A stretch of DNA of 64,000 bases, taken from assembly GCF_001664485.1 (NCBI RefSeq), contig NZ_CP013631.1, forward strand, positions 186,001 through 250,000. Direction: 5' to 3'. The first letter of the stretch is position 1. Each line of letters begins with the position of its first letter. This DNA comes from Rhizobium sp. N324. GTDB taxonomy: Bacteria > Pseudomonadota > Alphaproteobacteria > Rhizobiales > Rhizobiaceae. Made by a program: the position numbers and the translations under genes. Positions 8,541-17,746 of the stretch are shown here, piece by piece. The notes below the pieces were generated by a model, which saw only the letters and a program-made list of their open reading frames with translations, did not search any database and was not told the DNA's origin.

Positions 8541-9548
8541 ATGACCAATCCTGCCCCGAGCAATATCTTGCCGGGCTTGAGGTTGCGGCAGCGTTTTCCG
8601 CTGCTTGCCCTCATCCTCGAGCGCTTCGTGCTCAGCATCATCCTGCTTTTCGCTGTTTCCATCCTGATTTTCGGCGGCCTGGAAGCGCTGCCCGGCGATT
8701 TCGCCACCACCTATCTCGGCCAGTCGGCCACACCGCAGGCCGTTGCCAATATCCGTCAGGATCTCGGGCTGAACCGGCCGGTGACGACGCGTTACGTCGA
8801 GTGGCTCGGCAATGCAGTTCAAGGTGACTTCGGCACCTCCTGGGCGAGCAAGAATTCGGTGAGCGAGCAGATCGGCAAGCGCCTCGGCAATTCGCTTTTT
8901 CTGGCGGGTTTTGCGGCGGTGATTTCAGTGCCGCTCGCCGTCGGCCTCGGCATGCTCTCGGTGCATTTCCGCAACCGCCTGCCGGATAAGATCATCAATG
9001 TGATTTCGCTTGCGGCGATCTCGCTGCCGGAATTCTTCATCGGCTATCTGCTGATCCTCGTCTTCGCAGTGAAGCTCGGCATGGCGACCTTTCCGGCGAC
9101 CGTCTACGACAGCATGGGTTTCGTCGAGCGGTTGAAGGCGATCGCACTGCCGACCGCGACCCTGGTGCTCGTCGTGCTGGCGCACATGATGCGCATGACG
9201 AGGGCGGCGATCCTGTCGGTCATGTCGTCGGCCTATATGGAGACCGCCGAGCTGAAGGGCCTCGGCGCCTTCCGATCAATCGTCAAGCACGCTGCTCCCA
9301 ATGCGCTGGCCCCGATCATCAACGTCGTCGCATTGAACCTTGCCTATCTCGTTGTCGGCGTCGTCGTCGTCGAAGTCGTCTTCGTCTATCCCGGCATGGG
9401 GCAATATATGGTCGACGCGGTCACCGTGCGCGACATGCCTGTGGTGCAGGCCTGCGGCCTGATCTTCGCAGCCGTCTACATCTTCCTCAACATGATCGCA
9501 GATATCCTCGCGATCGTCGCCAATCCAAGGCTGAGGCATCCGCGATGA
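8541..9548 (+). CDS. Dpp/Opp-type ABC permease (DppB-like)
   Basis: The 335-residue integral membrane protein has the DppB arrangement: a first transmembrane segment near residues 25-48, then an N-terminal extracytoplasmic stretch containing LPGDFATTYLG, and the permease core with the EAA-type loop ETAELKGLGAFRSIVKHAAPNA. The start at 8541 follows GAGAGG by eight bases; an in-frame ATG at 8496 falls within a hairpin and has no ribosome-binding site. It forms the membrane channel with the next gene product, and its stop overlaps the start of that gene (ATGA). Confidence 0.86.
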   Translation: MTNPAPSNILPGLRLRQRFPLLALILERFVLSIILLFAVSILIFGGLEALPGDFATTYLGQSATPQAVANIRQDLGLNRPVTTRYVEWLGNAVQGDFGTSWASKNSVSEQIGKRLGNSLFLAGFAAVISVPLAVGLGMLSVHFRNRLPDKIINVISLAAISLPEFFIGYLLILVFAVKLGMATFPATVYDSMGFVERLKAIALPTATLVLVVLAHMMRMTRAAILSVMSSAYMETAELKGLGAFRSIVKHAAPNALAPIINVVALNLAYLVVGVVVVEVVFVYPGMGQYMVDAVTVRDMPVVQACGLIFAAVYIFLNMIADILAIVANPRLRHPR

Positions 9549-10372
9549 GAGCAAGAGACATTCCCATCACCGCCTGGATCGGCATAACAGGCATTGCCCT
9601 GGCCTTCATCTTCGCGCTCTTCGCACCCTGGATCGCTCCCTATGGGGAGACGCAGGTCCTGGGCGACGTCTGGCAGCTGCCGGACGATCACTATATCTTC
9701 GGCCTCGACAATCTCGGCCGCGACATCCTCTCGCGCCTGATCTATGGCGCGCGCACGACGCTGCTCGTCGCCTCCGCCGCCACCATCATCTCCTTCTCGC
9801 TCGGCATCATCCTGAGCTTCACCGCGGCCGTCTCGCGCGGCCTCGTCGACACGATCTTTTCCCGCTTCAACGATCTGATGATGTCGATCCCGACGTTGAT
9901 CTTCGCACTGGTGGTGCTTGCAGTCCTGCCGCAGAATATGATCGTCCTGATTCTTGTCATGGCGATCCTCGATTCTACCCGTGTCTATCGTCTCGGCCGC
10001 GCCGTCGCGCTCGACGTCGCGGTGATGGAATTCGTCGAGGCGGCCAAGCTGCGCGGCGAAGGCAAGCTCTGGATCATCTTCCGCGAAATCCTGCCGAACA
10101 CGCTGTCGCCGCTGCTGGCCGAGTTCGGCCTGCGCTTCGCCTTCTCGATCCTGTTCCTCTCGACACTTTCCTTCCTCGGTCTGGGCATCCAGCCGCCGGC
10201 GGCCGACTGGGGCGGCATGGTCAAGGACAACAAGGACGGCATCATCTTCGGCATATCGGCCGCGCTGGTGCCGGGCACGGCGATCGCCGTGCTCGCCGTC
10301 TGCGTCAATCTCGTCGTCGACTGGCTGCTGAAACGTACATCCAGCCTCAAGGGAGGGCGCGGCGATGCCTGA
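9545..10372 (+). CDS. Dpp/Opp-type ABC permease (DppC-like)
   Basis: The 275-residue permease starts inside the stop of the preceding gene and overlaps the next gene by eight bases, showing translational coupling. The N-terminal transmembrane segment, the early motif FGLDNLGRDILSRLIYGAR and the EAA loop EFVEAAKLRGEGKLWIIFREILPN are characteristic of DppC/OppC. It is the second half of the membrane channel for the betaine-locus importer. Confidence 0.86.
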   Translation: MRARDIPITAWIGITGIALAFIFALFAPWIAPYGETQVLGDVWQLPDDHYIFGLDNLGRDILSRLIYGARTTLLVASAATIISFSLGIILSFTAAVSRGLVDTIFSRFNDLMMSIPTLIFALVVLAVLPQNMIVLILVMAILDSTRVYRLGRAVALDVAVMEFVEAAKLRGEGKLWIIFREILPNTLSPLLAEFGLRFAFSILFLSTLSFLGLGIQPPAADWGGMVKDNKDGIIFGISAALVPGTAIAVLAVCVNLVVDWLLKRTSSLKGGRGDA

Positions 10373-11996
10373 GCTTCTTTCCGTTCGCAATCTCAAGATC
10401 GAGGCGACCAGCTATCCGCCGGGCGAGCCGCCCAAGCGGGTGACGATCGTCGACGGCGTTTCCTTCGACCTCAAGAAGGGCAAGGTCCTCGGCCTGATCG
10501 GAGAATCGGGCGCCGGCAAGTCGACGATCGGCCTCTCGGCGCTTGCCTACGGCCGCGGCGGCGCCGAAATCACCGGCGGCGAGGTGCGGCTCGACGGCGC
10601 CGATATCCTGGCGTTGGGGAAGAACGGCATCCGGAAAATCCGCGGTGCCCGGGTCTGCTATGTCGCGCAATCGGCGGCGGCCGCGTTCAATCCGGCGCAC
10701 CGACTTGGCGACCAGGTGATCGAAGCCTCGCTCAAGCATGGCTTGATGACCAGGGAGGAGGCGCGCAAACGGGCGCTTTATCTGTTCCGCGTCCTCGGCC
10801 TGCCCAACCCCGAAACCTTCGGCGAGCGCTTTGCCCATCAGGTTTCCGGCGGCCAGCTGCAGCGTGCGATGACGGCGATGGCGCTCTGCTCCAACCCCGA
10901 GCTCATCGTTTTCGACGAGCCGACCACAGCCCTTGACGTCACCACGCAGATCGACGTGCTGGCGGCGATCAAACATGCGATCGAAGAAACCCACACGGCT
11001 GCCCTGTACATCACCCACGATCTTGCTGTCGTCGCGCAGATTTCCGACGACATCATGGTTCTGCGACATGGCAAGCAGGTGGAGTATGGCAGCGTTCAAC
11101 AGATCATCGAGGCGCCGCGACAGGACTATACCCGTGCTCTCGTCAATGTCAGGCAGGCCTATCGCGAGGAAGCCGCCGATCAGTCCGCTGCACTTCTCAA
11201 AGTGGAGAATGTCAGCGCCGAATATTCCAACGGCTTTAAGGTATTGCACGATGTCTCGCTGCATGTGCCGAAGGGGCAGACGCTTGCCGTCGTCGGCGAA
11301 TCCGGCTCCGGAAAATCGAGCCTGGCACGCGCCATTACCGGCCTCTTGCCGCCGAGGAGCGGACGCATCGTCTTCGACGGCAAGCCACTGGTGCCCGATC
11401 TGAAGAACCGGCCGAACGACGACCTCAGGCGTATCCAGCTGATCTATCAAATGGCCGACACGGCGATGAACCCGAGGCAGACGGTGCGCGACATCATCGG
11501 CCGGCCGTTGACCTTCTATTACGGCCTCAGAGGTGCCGAGAAGACGGCCAGAGTGAAGGAATTGCTCGATCAGATCGAGATGGGCAACGGCTTCATCGAC
11601 CGCTACCCGGCCGAACTCTCCGGCGGCCAGAAGCAGCGGGTGGCGATCGCGAGGGCCCTTGCCGCCAAGCCGGAACTCATCCTCTGCGACGAGCCGACTT
11701 CGGCGCTCGATCCGCTGGTGGCCGAGGGCATCCTCAAGCTGCTGCTGCGTCTGCAACAGGAGGAACAGCTGTCCTATATCTTCATCACGCACGACATCGC
11801 GATCGTCCGGGCGATTGCCGACAGCGTGGCGGTGATGCATCGCGGCAAGCTGGTGCGCTTCGGGCCGAAATCGACGGCACTGTCGCCACCCTTCGATGAT
11901 TACACCGATCTGCTGTTGAAATCGGTGCCGGAAATGGAAATTGGCTGGCTAGAACGGGTACTGACGACGCGGAAGATGGCAAGCGCCGGGAATTGA
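10365..11996 (+). CDS. Fused two-domain Dpp/Opp-type ABC ATPase (DppD-DppF)
   Basis: The 543-residue protein contains two complete nucleotide-binding domains. The first has a Walker A at residues 46-54 (GESGAGKST) and the signature VSGGQLQR; the second has a Walker A from residue 311 (GESGSGKSS) and the signature LSGGQKQR. E. coli uses separate DppD and DppF for the same job; fusions are common in rhizobia. It powers import through the two upstream permeases and is the last clear gene of the plus-strand betaine operon. A XRE-type gene on the opposite strand follows. Confidence 0.88.
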   Translation: MPELLSVRNLKIEATSYPPGEPPKRVTIVDGVSFDLKKGKVLGLIGESGAGKSTIGLSALAYGRGGAEITGGEVRLDGADILALGKNGIRKIRGARVCYVAQSAAAAFNPAHRLGDQVIEASLKHGLMTREEARKRALYLFRVLGLPNPETFGERFAHQVSGGQLQRAMTAMALCSNPELIVFDEPTTALDVTTQIDVLAAIKHAIEETHTAALYITHDLAVVAQISDDIMVLRHGKQVEYGSVQQIIEAPRQDYTRALVNVRQAYREEAADQSAALLKVENVSAEYSNGFKVLHDVSLHVPKGQTLAVVGESGSGKSSLARAITGLLPPRSGRIVFDGKPLVPDLKNRPNDDLRRIQLIYQMADTAMNPRQTVRDIIGRPLTFYYGLRGAEKTARVKELLDQIEMGNGFIDRYPAELSGGQKQRVAIARALAAKPELILCDEPTSALDPLVAEGILKLLLRLQQEEQLSYIFITHDIAIVRAIADSVAVMHRGKLVRFGPKSTALSPPFDDYTDLLLKSVPEMEIGWLERVLTTRKMASAGN

Positions 11997-12055
11997 AGGC
12001 GCGAAATCGTTCGGCACTCATCCGGATATGATGGCTTCGTTGGAAATTGGTGTCT

Positions 12056-12841
12056 TCAATACTCTGCCGGCACCGCATACACTTCCGCGGATGGATCTGC
12101 GAGGAACGAGCGCACCGTCGGTGGCAGCTGGCGTGAAGACAGCGGCAATGGTCCGCAACGCGACAGAAGCTCGCGCAGGTTGGGCTCGGCGCCGACATGC
12201 CGCCAGATCATCCGCGACGCATACGGGAGATTTTCCCGTCGCCACGAGATTCCCATTGTCGTCCCGCGCAGATAGACGCGCTGGTACTCATCGAATGGCA
12301 GGAGGATCGTCTGTGAAAGTACCGGATTTGGGCCGACGACTCGCTCCGTAATGAAGATCCGGTTTCGATAGAAGGCCGCAAGGCCGACATATTTCGAAAA
12401 TTGCTGGATGCCGTTTCCAGCGTCCCGCAGACGCTCCATTGATTTGACATGCACAAGCCCACCCTTCTCCACAAAGCGGCTGCACGAACAGACAACCATT
12501 CCCGGCCAGGACGGGGAGCGATGATAGGTCTGGAAATAGCCAATATGGCGCCGGAGCGCGGTCAGATCGCCTGGGAACGCCCTTAATAGTTCGGAACTTT
12601 GATTGAGGTCTAGAGTCGGTTTGCGAAGCCGCTCGCGAAATAGCCTGGGAGCGAGACCGAAGTCGGCCGCGTCGAGATCGAAATACTTGGCTATGCGCGC
12701 GAGATTATGGGCAGACGGCCTCGTCTGGCCGTTGATATATCGATTGAATTGCTGTCGGTTGATGTCGATCGCGCGGCAAAGATGCGAAATGGAACGCTGC
12801 GTGGCACAGGCGATCTTGAGGTTCTCGACTAGGTGGGGCAT
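12056..12841 (-). CDS. XRE-type helix-turn-helix regulator with an unassigned C-terminal domain
   Basis: The 261-residue protein begins with a helix-turn-helix of the XRE/Cro type (about residues 5-62; NRQQFNRYINGQTRPSAHNL marks the recognition region). The remaining 190 or so residues contain no domain I can name; they are presumably a ligand-sensing or dimerisation region. The ATG at 12841 begins MPHLVENLKIA. It is divergent from the second binding-protein gene, so control of that gene and the hydrolase behind it is the natural guess. Its base composition looks a little lower in GC than its neighbours, which may point to separate acquisition; this was judged by eye only. Confidence 0.72.
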   Translation of the reverse strand: MPHLVENLKIACATQRSISHLCRAIDINRQQFNRYINGQTRPSAHNLARIAKYFDLDAADFGLAPRLFRERLRKPTLDLNQSSELLRAFPGDLTALRRHIGYFQTYHRSPSWPGMVVCSCSRFVEKGGLVHVKSMERLRDAGNGIQQFSKYVGLAAFYRNRIFITERVVGPNPVLSQTILLPFDEYQRVYLRGTTMGISWRRENLPYASRMIWRHVGAEPNLRELLSRCGPLPLSSRQLPPTVRSFLADPSAEVYAVPAEY

Positions 12842-12961
12842 CGGCGGTTCCGTCTTGAGGATAGCAGCGTAAACTCGCTCAAAGATGCGTCAAGTCGCGA
12901 AATTGCGTGAAGCAGCCTGATCTCTACGTTCCCCTCTAATAACGTTGAAAAGGGAACTGAA
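12842..12961. promoter_or_regulatory. Divergent control region of the XRE regulator and second binding-protein gene
   Basis: This 120-base gap between divergent genes holds an inverted repeat, GTTCCC (12928-12933) and GGGAAC (12952-12957), just before the right-hand start, and a region near 12884-12912 with TCGCGA and two similar GCGT-AAG elements. Either could be the XRE operator. No -35/-10 pair was assigned. Confidence 0.35.
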
Positions 12962-14542
12962 ATGACACGTGAAAAGGATCAATCTTCGCCCCTGAGTATC
13001 GGCCGCCGTCACTTCGTTGGCGGTGCCGTCGCGCTGGGTGCTTTGCCAGTCCTCACCTCCGGCCTCTTGATGCCGCGCGATGCCCGCGCGCAGGAAGCGA
13101 AGCGCGGTGGTCATCTGAAACTCGGTCTCAAGGGCGGCGCCACCAGTGATGCGCTCGATCCCGCGACCTATAGCGCCTCGGTGTTGTTCGTGATTGGCCG
13201 TCTCTGGGGCGACACCCTTGTCGAATCCGACCCTAAGACCGGTACGCCCTTGCCGTCGCTGGCGACTTCCTGGACGCCATCGGCGGACGCATCCGTCTGG
13301 ACTTTCAAAATCAGGAACGACGTGCAGTTTCACGACGGCAGCAAGATGACCGTCGCGGACATCGTCGCGACACTGAAGCGACACGCGGACAAGAATTCGC
13401 AGTCGGGCGCTCTGGGACTCATGGCCTCGATCACCGGTATCGAAGAAAAAGCGGGCGACCTTGTCCTCACACTTTCGAAAGGCAATGCGGACCTACCTTT
13501 GCTTTTGACCGACTATCACCTGATCATCCAACCGAAGGGCGGCCTCGACAAGCCTGCGGCGGCCATCGGTACAGGTCCTTACATTCTGAAAAGCTTCGAA
13601 CCGGGCGTTCACGCAACCTTCGAGAAAAACCCGAAGGATTGGCGCTCCGACCGCGGCTTTGTCGACAGTGTCGAAATCCTCGTCATCAACGACAATACCG
13701 CCCGCGTTGCCGCACTTGCCTCCGGCCAAGTCCATTTCGTCAACAATGTCGACCCCAAGACAGTCCCGATGCTGCAGCGAGCACCGACCGTCGAAATCCT
13801 CCGGAATGCAGGCAAGGGCTTCTATTGTTTCCTAATGCATTGCGACACGGCTCCCTTCGACAACACTGATCTTCGGCTTGCGCTGAAATATGCCATCGAT
13901 CGTCAGGCGATCCTCGACAAGGTTCTGGGCGGCTACGGAGCCATCGGCAACGACTATCCGGTCAATTCTAACTACGCTCTCGCCCCGACCGATATCGAGC
14001 AGCGCCCTTATGATCCAGACAAGGCCGCCTTCCACTTCAAGAAAGCGGGTCTCGACCGCTCCATTCAGCTGCTCACGTCAGACGCAGCCTTTCCGGGCGC
14101 TGTGGATGCGGCGATCCTGTTCCAGCAAAGCGCGCGCAAGGCCGGCATCACGATCGACGTCAAGCGCGAACCGGAAGACGGCTACTGGACCAATGTCTGG
14201 AACAAGCAGCCCTTCTGCGCCTCGTTCTGGGGCGGTCGTCCGACCCAGGATTCGCGCTATTCCACCTCTTACCTGTCGACCGCAGAATGGAACGACACGC
14301 GTTTCAAGCGCCCTGACTTCGACAAATTGGTTCTGCAAGCAAGGTCAGAACTTGATGAGGCTAAGCGCAAGGTGCTTTATCGGCAATTGGCCCTGATGGT
14401 GCGAGACGATGGCGGTCTGATTCTGCCCGTCTTCAACGACTACATCATGGCCTCTTCGAAAATGCTGAAGGGATATGTCGACGATATCGGCAACGATATG
14501 TCCAACGGCTACATCGGCAGCCGCGTGTGGCTTAATGCCTAA
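12962..14542 (+). CDS. Second family 5 ABC solute-binding protein, Tat-exported, paralogue of the one at 6862
   Basis: The 526-residue protein has a twin-arginine signal (GRRHFVGG) and a mature part that aligns almost without gaps with the binding protein at 6862-8451. Shared stretches include the KRGGHLKLGL start, DGYWTNVWN, the FWGGRPTQD/YWGGRPTQD segment and the end SNGYIGSRVWLNA. No permease or ATPase genes accompany it, so it probably uses the importer encoded at 8541-11996 and widens its ligand range. It is followed 15 bases later by a CocE-type hydrolase gene, which suggests a ligand that has to be hydrolysed after uptake. Confidence 0.83.
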   Translation: MTREKDQSSPLSIGRRHFVGGAVALGALPVLTSGLLMPRDARAQEAKRGGHLKLGLKGGATSDALDPATYSASVLFVIGRLWGDTLVESDPKTGTPLPSLATSWTPSADASVWTFKIRNDVQFHDGSKMTVADIVATLKRHADKNSQSGALGLMASITGIEEKAGDLVLTLSKGNADLPLLLTDYHLIIQPKGGLDKPAAAIGTGPYILKSFEPGVHATFEKNPKDWRSDRGFVDSVEILVINDNTARVAALASGQVHFVNNVDPKTVPMLQRAPTVEILRNAGKGFYCFLMHCDTAPFDNTDLRLALKYAIDRQAILDKVLGGYGAIGNDYPVNSNYALAPTDIEQRPYDPDKAAFHFKKAGLDRSIQLLTSDAAFPGAVDAAILFQQSARKAGITIDVKREPEDGYWTNVWNKQPFCASFWGGRPTQDSRYSTSYLSTAEWNDTRFKRPDFDKLVLQARSELDEAKRKVLYRQLALMVRDDGGLILPVFNDYIMASSKMLKGYVDDIGNDMSNGYIGSRVWLNA

Positions 14543-14557
14543 AGCTCTTCTGGATAT

Positions 14558-16567
14558 ATGACAATGTCAGACCTCAGCTTCACAACCATCGAAAATCAGT
14601 GGATCACCTTGAAGGATCGGACGCGGCTGGCGGCACGCATCTGGATGCCCGACGGCGCTGAGCAGAACCCCGTTCCTGCCGTGTTCGAATTCCTGCCCTA
14701 CCGCAAGCGGGACGGGACCAGCCCCAGGGACGAGTCGACCTATCCGGTGTTCGCCGCCGCCGGCATTGCCGGCGTGCGGGTCGATATCCGCGGATCGGGC
14801 GAATCCGACGGCGTCATCGACGGCGAATATACCGAGCGAGAGCTTGCCGATGCCTGCGAAGTGATCGCCTGGATCGCGGCGCAGCCCTGGTCGAACGGCT
14901 CGGTCGGCATGATGGGCATCTCCTGGGGCGGCTTCAACAGCCTGCAGGTCGCAGCCCTGCGCCCGCCGGCGCTCAAAGCCGTCATCTCGATCGCCTCGAC
15001 CGTCGACCGTTATAATGACGATATCCACTACAAGAACGGCTGCCATCTCTCGGCCCAACTCTCATGGGCGGCGACGATGCTTGGCTACCAGTCGCGTCCG
15101 CCCGATCCGGCACTTGTCGGCGAGCGCTGGAAGGCGATGTGGCTTGAGCGCCTGGCGGGCGAACCCTTTTTCATGGAGGAGTGGCTGGCCCATCAGCGGC
15201 GCGATGATTTCTGGCGTCATGGCTCGATCTCGGAGGATTTTTCGAGCGTCGAGATTCCGACGCTCGTCATTGCCGGCTGGGCGGATGGCTACCGCAATAC
15301 GCCGCTGATGGCGGTCGAGGGTCTGGGCGAGAAGGCGAAAGCGCTAATCGGTCCCTGGGTGCACAAATATCCGCACTTCGCCTGGCCGAAACCGCGCGCC
15401 GATTTCCATGGCGAAGCGATCGCCTGGTGGAACAAATGGCTTCGTGGCGAGGACAATGGCATCGACGGGCTGCCGCAGGCCCGCGCCTATATTCTCGATG
15501 CCGTCCGCCCGGCGCCGCGGCGCGACAGCGATCCCGGTTTCTGGATCGCGCGTGATGTCTGGACGCCGCCGCATATGCAATGTTTCTACGTCGAGCAATT
15601 CGGCAGGCTGACCGAAGGCATGCCGATCCCGCATGCGCCCGAGCATCCGGTCTATCTCAAGTCTCCTCTCGATACCGGCACGGCATCGGGTGAATATTTC
15701 ACGCTCAAGCCCGACGCCGAAATGGCAATTGATCAACGCTCGGACGATGCCGGCTCGCTGGTCTTCGATACTATACCGCTTGCCCATGATTGCGACTATC
15801 TCGGCCGGCCGGTGCTGACACTGCGGCTGCGCCCCCGGGCGGCGCATGCAAATCTCTGCGCCCGGCTGATCGACGTCCATCCCGACGGCACGGCCATGCG
15901 CGTCGCCTTCGGCGTCGTCAATCTTACTCACCGCGACGGCAATGCCGATCCGAAACCGCTGATCCCAGGCGAGACGGTGTCGATCCGGCTGGTGCTCGAT
16001 GCCTGCGGCTATCGCTTCCGCAACGGGCATCGCATCCGCCTTTCGCTGTCCACCGCCTATTGGCCGATGATCCTACCGCCGCCTGAGGACGAAGGGATCG
16101 ACATCGATATCGCCTCGCTCGGTCTGGGGTTGCCGGTGCTCGGCGACCATCGCAGCATCGCTATCGCGGCGCCGGCCAATCCCGATTCCCTGCCGAGATA
16201 TATCGAGCACGCGGCTGCCGCGACGACACGGCAGATCGTCCGGGATCTCTCGGCCAATCGGACGGACTATCGCATCCACGAGGAGACCGGGCTTTATGAA
16301 CATCCTGAGACGGGCCTGTCGACCCGGCAATTGCGCGAGGAAGTCTGGTCGATTTCGCCGGATGATCCGCTGTCGATGACCGGTGTGTCGACCTGGACCT
16401 GCGACATGCACCGTCCCGGCTGGTTCGTGCGGACCGTGGCAACGGCGCGGATTGCCTGTACCGCAACCGATTGGATCGTCAGCGCCGTCGTCACTGCGTT
16501 CGAGGACGACGTGCAGATCTTCGAAAAGATCTTCGCGGAAAAGAAGATTGCGCGCGATCTGATGTGA
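14558..16567 (+). CDS. CocE/NonD family hydrolase (S15-type)
   Basis: The 669-residue protein has the CocE/NonD architecture: an alpha/beta-hydrolase domain in the first half, with the nucleophile Ser122 in GISWGG and later AGWADGY (Asp) and GPWVHKYPH (His) segments, then a jelly-roll PepX_C-type domain. Family members cleave acyl esters (cocaine esterase), amides, or X-Pro peptides. There is no signal peptide, so it acts in the cytoplasm. It sits 15 bases after a solute-binding protein gene and probably processes the imported compound. In a carnitine locus an acylated betaine is one possibility. An alternative ATG lies at 14564. Confidence 0.8.
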   Translation: MTMSDLSFTTIENQWITLKDRTRLAARIWMPDGAEQNPVPAVFEFLPYRKRDGTSPRDESTYPVFAAAGIAGVRVDIRGSGESDGVIDGEYTERELADACEVIAWIAAQPWSNGSVGMMGISWGGFNSLQVAALRPPALKAVISIASTVDRYNDDIHYKNGCHLSAQLSWAATMLGYQSRPPDPALVGERWKAMWLERLAGEPFFMEEWLAHQRRDDFWRHGSISEDFSSVEIPTLVIAGWADGYRNTPLMAVEGLGEKAKALIGPWVHKYPHFAWPKPRADFHGEAIAWWNKWLRGEDNGIDGLPQARAYILDAVRPAPRRDSDPGFWIARDVWTPPHMQCFYVEQFGRLTEGMPIPHAPEHPVYLKSPLDTGTASGEYFTLKPDAEMAIDQRSDDAGSLVFDTIPLAHDCDYLGRPVLTLRLRPRAAHANLCARLIDVHPDGTAMRVAFGVVNLTHRDGNADPKPLIPGETVSIRLVLDACGYRFRNGHRIRLSLSTAYWPMILPPPEDEGIDIDIASLGLGLPVLGDHRSIAIAAPANPDSLPRYIEHAAAATTRQIVRDLSANRTDYRIHEETGLYEHPETGLSTRQLREEVWSISPDDPLSMTGVSTWTCDMHRPGWFVRTVATARIACTATDWIVSAVVTAFEDDVQIFEKIFAEKKIARDLM

Positions 16568-16570
16568 TCG

Positions 16571-17482
16571 TCAAAGCATCGCGAAATGCCTGACGGCCTC
16601 GCAGACTGCGCGGAAGCCGTCGCGCGCGCCATCGCTCATATGGCGGGCGCGCAGCCAGGCATGCACCATCTGCGGCTCCTCCCGGAACCAGACTTCAATG
16701 TCCTCCGCAGTCAGCCGGGCGGCATAGTGCCGGCCGTCATCGCGAAGCGGATCGAAATGCGCGACGGTGATGAAGGTCGGCGGCAGTCCGACGAGCGAAG
16801 CTGCCTGCAGCGGCTCGGCGATCGCATTTCCTTCAGGTGCCCGCAGGATTTCGCGATAATAGGCGACATCGGCCGTCGTCAGGCCGGGTGCGGCGGCCAT
16901 TTCCACATAGGACCCTGTATCGAGATCACCGCCGAGGCTGGGGTAGATCAGCACCTGGCCGACGACGCCCGACAGCTCCTCATCGCGCGCCCGTAAGGCA
17001 AGGCCGGCCGCGAGATTGCCGCCGGCGCTGTCACCGATCAGCACGACTTTGTTGCCGGCGGCAAGCAGATGTTTGAGCACGGCGAAGCCGTCGTCCGTCT
17101 GTGCCGGCCAGCGATATTCAGGGGCCAGCCGGTAATCGACGGAAACGAGTTCGGCGCCGGCAAAGTCGGCGATCTCGGCGCAGATGGCGTGATGGCTCTC
17201 AAGCGAACCGACGACGAAGCCGCCGCCATGGAGATAGAGCAGAACAGTCCGGGTGATGATTTTCCGCGGACGGTAGCGCCGGATCGGTATGCGCTGAACC
17301 ATGCCATCCGCAAAAATCATATCCGGGGGCAACGGGCGGTCGAAGCGCGCGCAGAGAGTATCGTACCAATGCCGCTGCTGCTCGACCGGGGCTTCGACGG
17401 CGTCCGCGGGATAGAAGCTATCGCAAATCTGGAGAAACTGCAGGATGCTCTTTTCGGTGGGGACAGGCGATGGAGCGGACAT
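16571..17482 (-). CDS. HSL-type alpha/beta hydrolase (esterase/lipase family)
   Basis: The 303-residue protein shows the hormone-sensitive-lipase family signatures: oxyanion-hole HGGG at residues 85-88, the segment DYRLAPE at 116-122, and the nucleophile Ser152 in GDSAGG. There is no signal peptide. It is convergent with the CocE-type gene, three bases apart, so the two are not one operon despite related chemistry. The substrate cannot be read from the sequence; short-chain esters are usual for the family. The ATG at 17482 gives a normal length. Confidence 0.82.
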   Translation of the reverse strand: MSAPSPVPTEKSILQFLQICDSFYPADAVEAPVEQQRHWYDTLCARFDRPLPPDMIFADGMVQRIPIRRYRPRKIITRTVLLYLHGGGFVVGSLESHHAICAEIADFAGAELVSVDYRLAPEYRWPAQTDDGFAVLKHLLAAGNKVVLIGDSAGGNLAAGLALRARDEELSGVVGQVLIYPSLGGDLDTGSYVEMAAAPGLTTADVAYYREILRAPEGNAIAEPLQAASLVGLPPTFITVAHFDPLRDDGRHYAARLTAEDIEVWFREEPQMVHAWLRARHMSDGARDGFRAVCEAVRHFAML

Positions 17483-17746
17483 TGAGGGTCCTTTCGATTT
17501 TGGACATGCGGATCATGCCCTTGGCCGACTCTGCGTCCATCATGCCCCTTTGCGACGGTGGCAATCTGTCTGGCCGCGACCCATGGATGTCGCGATGCTT
17601 CCTTATTTTGATCCTGCATTTCCAGGGCTTTGGCGCTTTTTTCAAAAAGATCCAATATTTTTCGCGGCCGACCCAAGGAAAGCTATCGGAGAAACGTCTC
17701 AATCCTGAAATAGCATCTTGCTTGATAGCTTGGGGGTAGGTGCGCA

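Noticed and set aside
17677..17698. ECF-type autoregulated promoter (GGAA and CGTC) before the sigma factor gene
   Set aside because: The spacer of 14 bases is shorter than the usual 16-17, so it was left as a tentative remark only.
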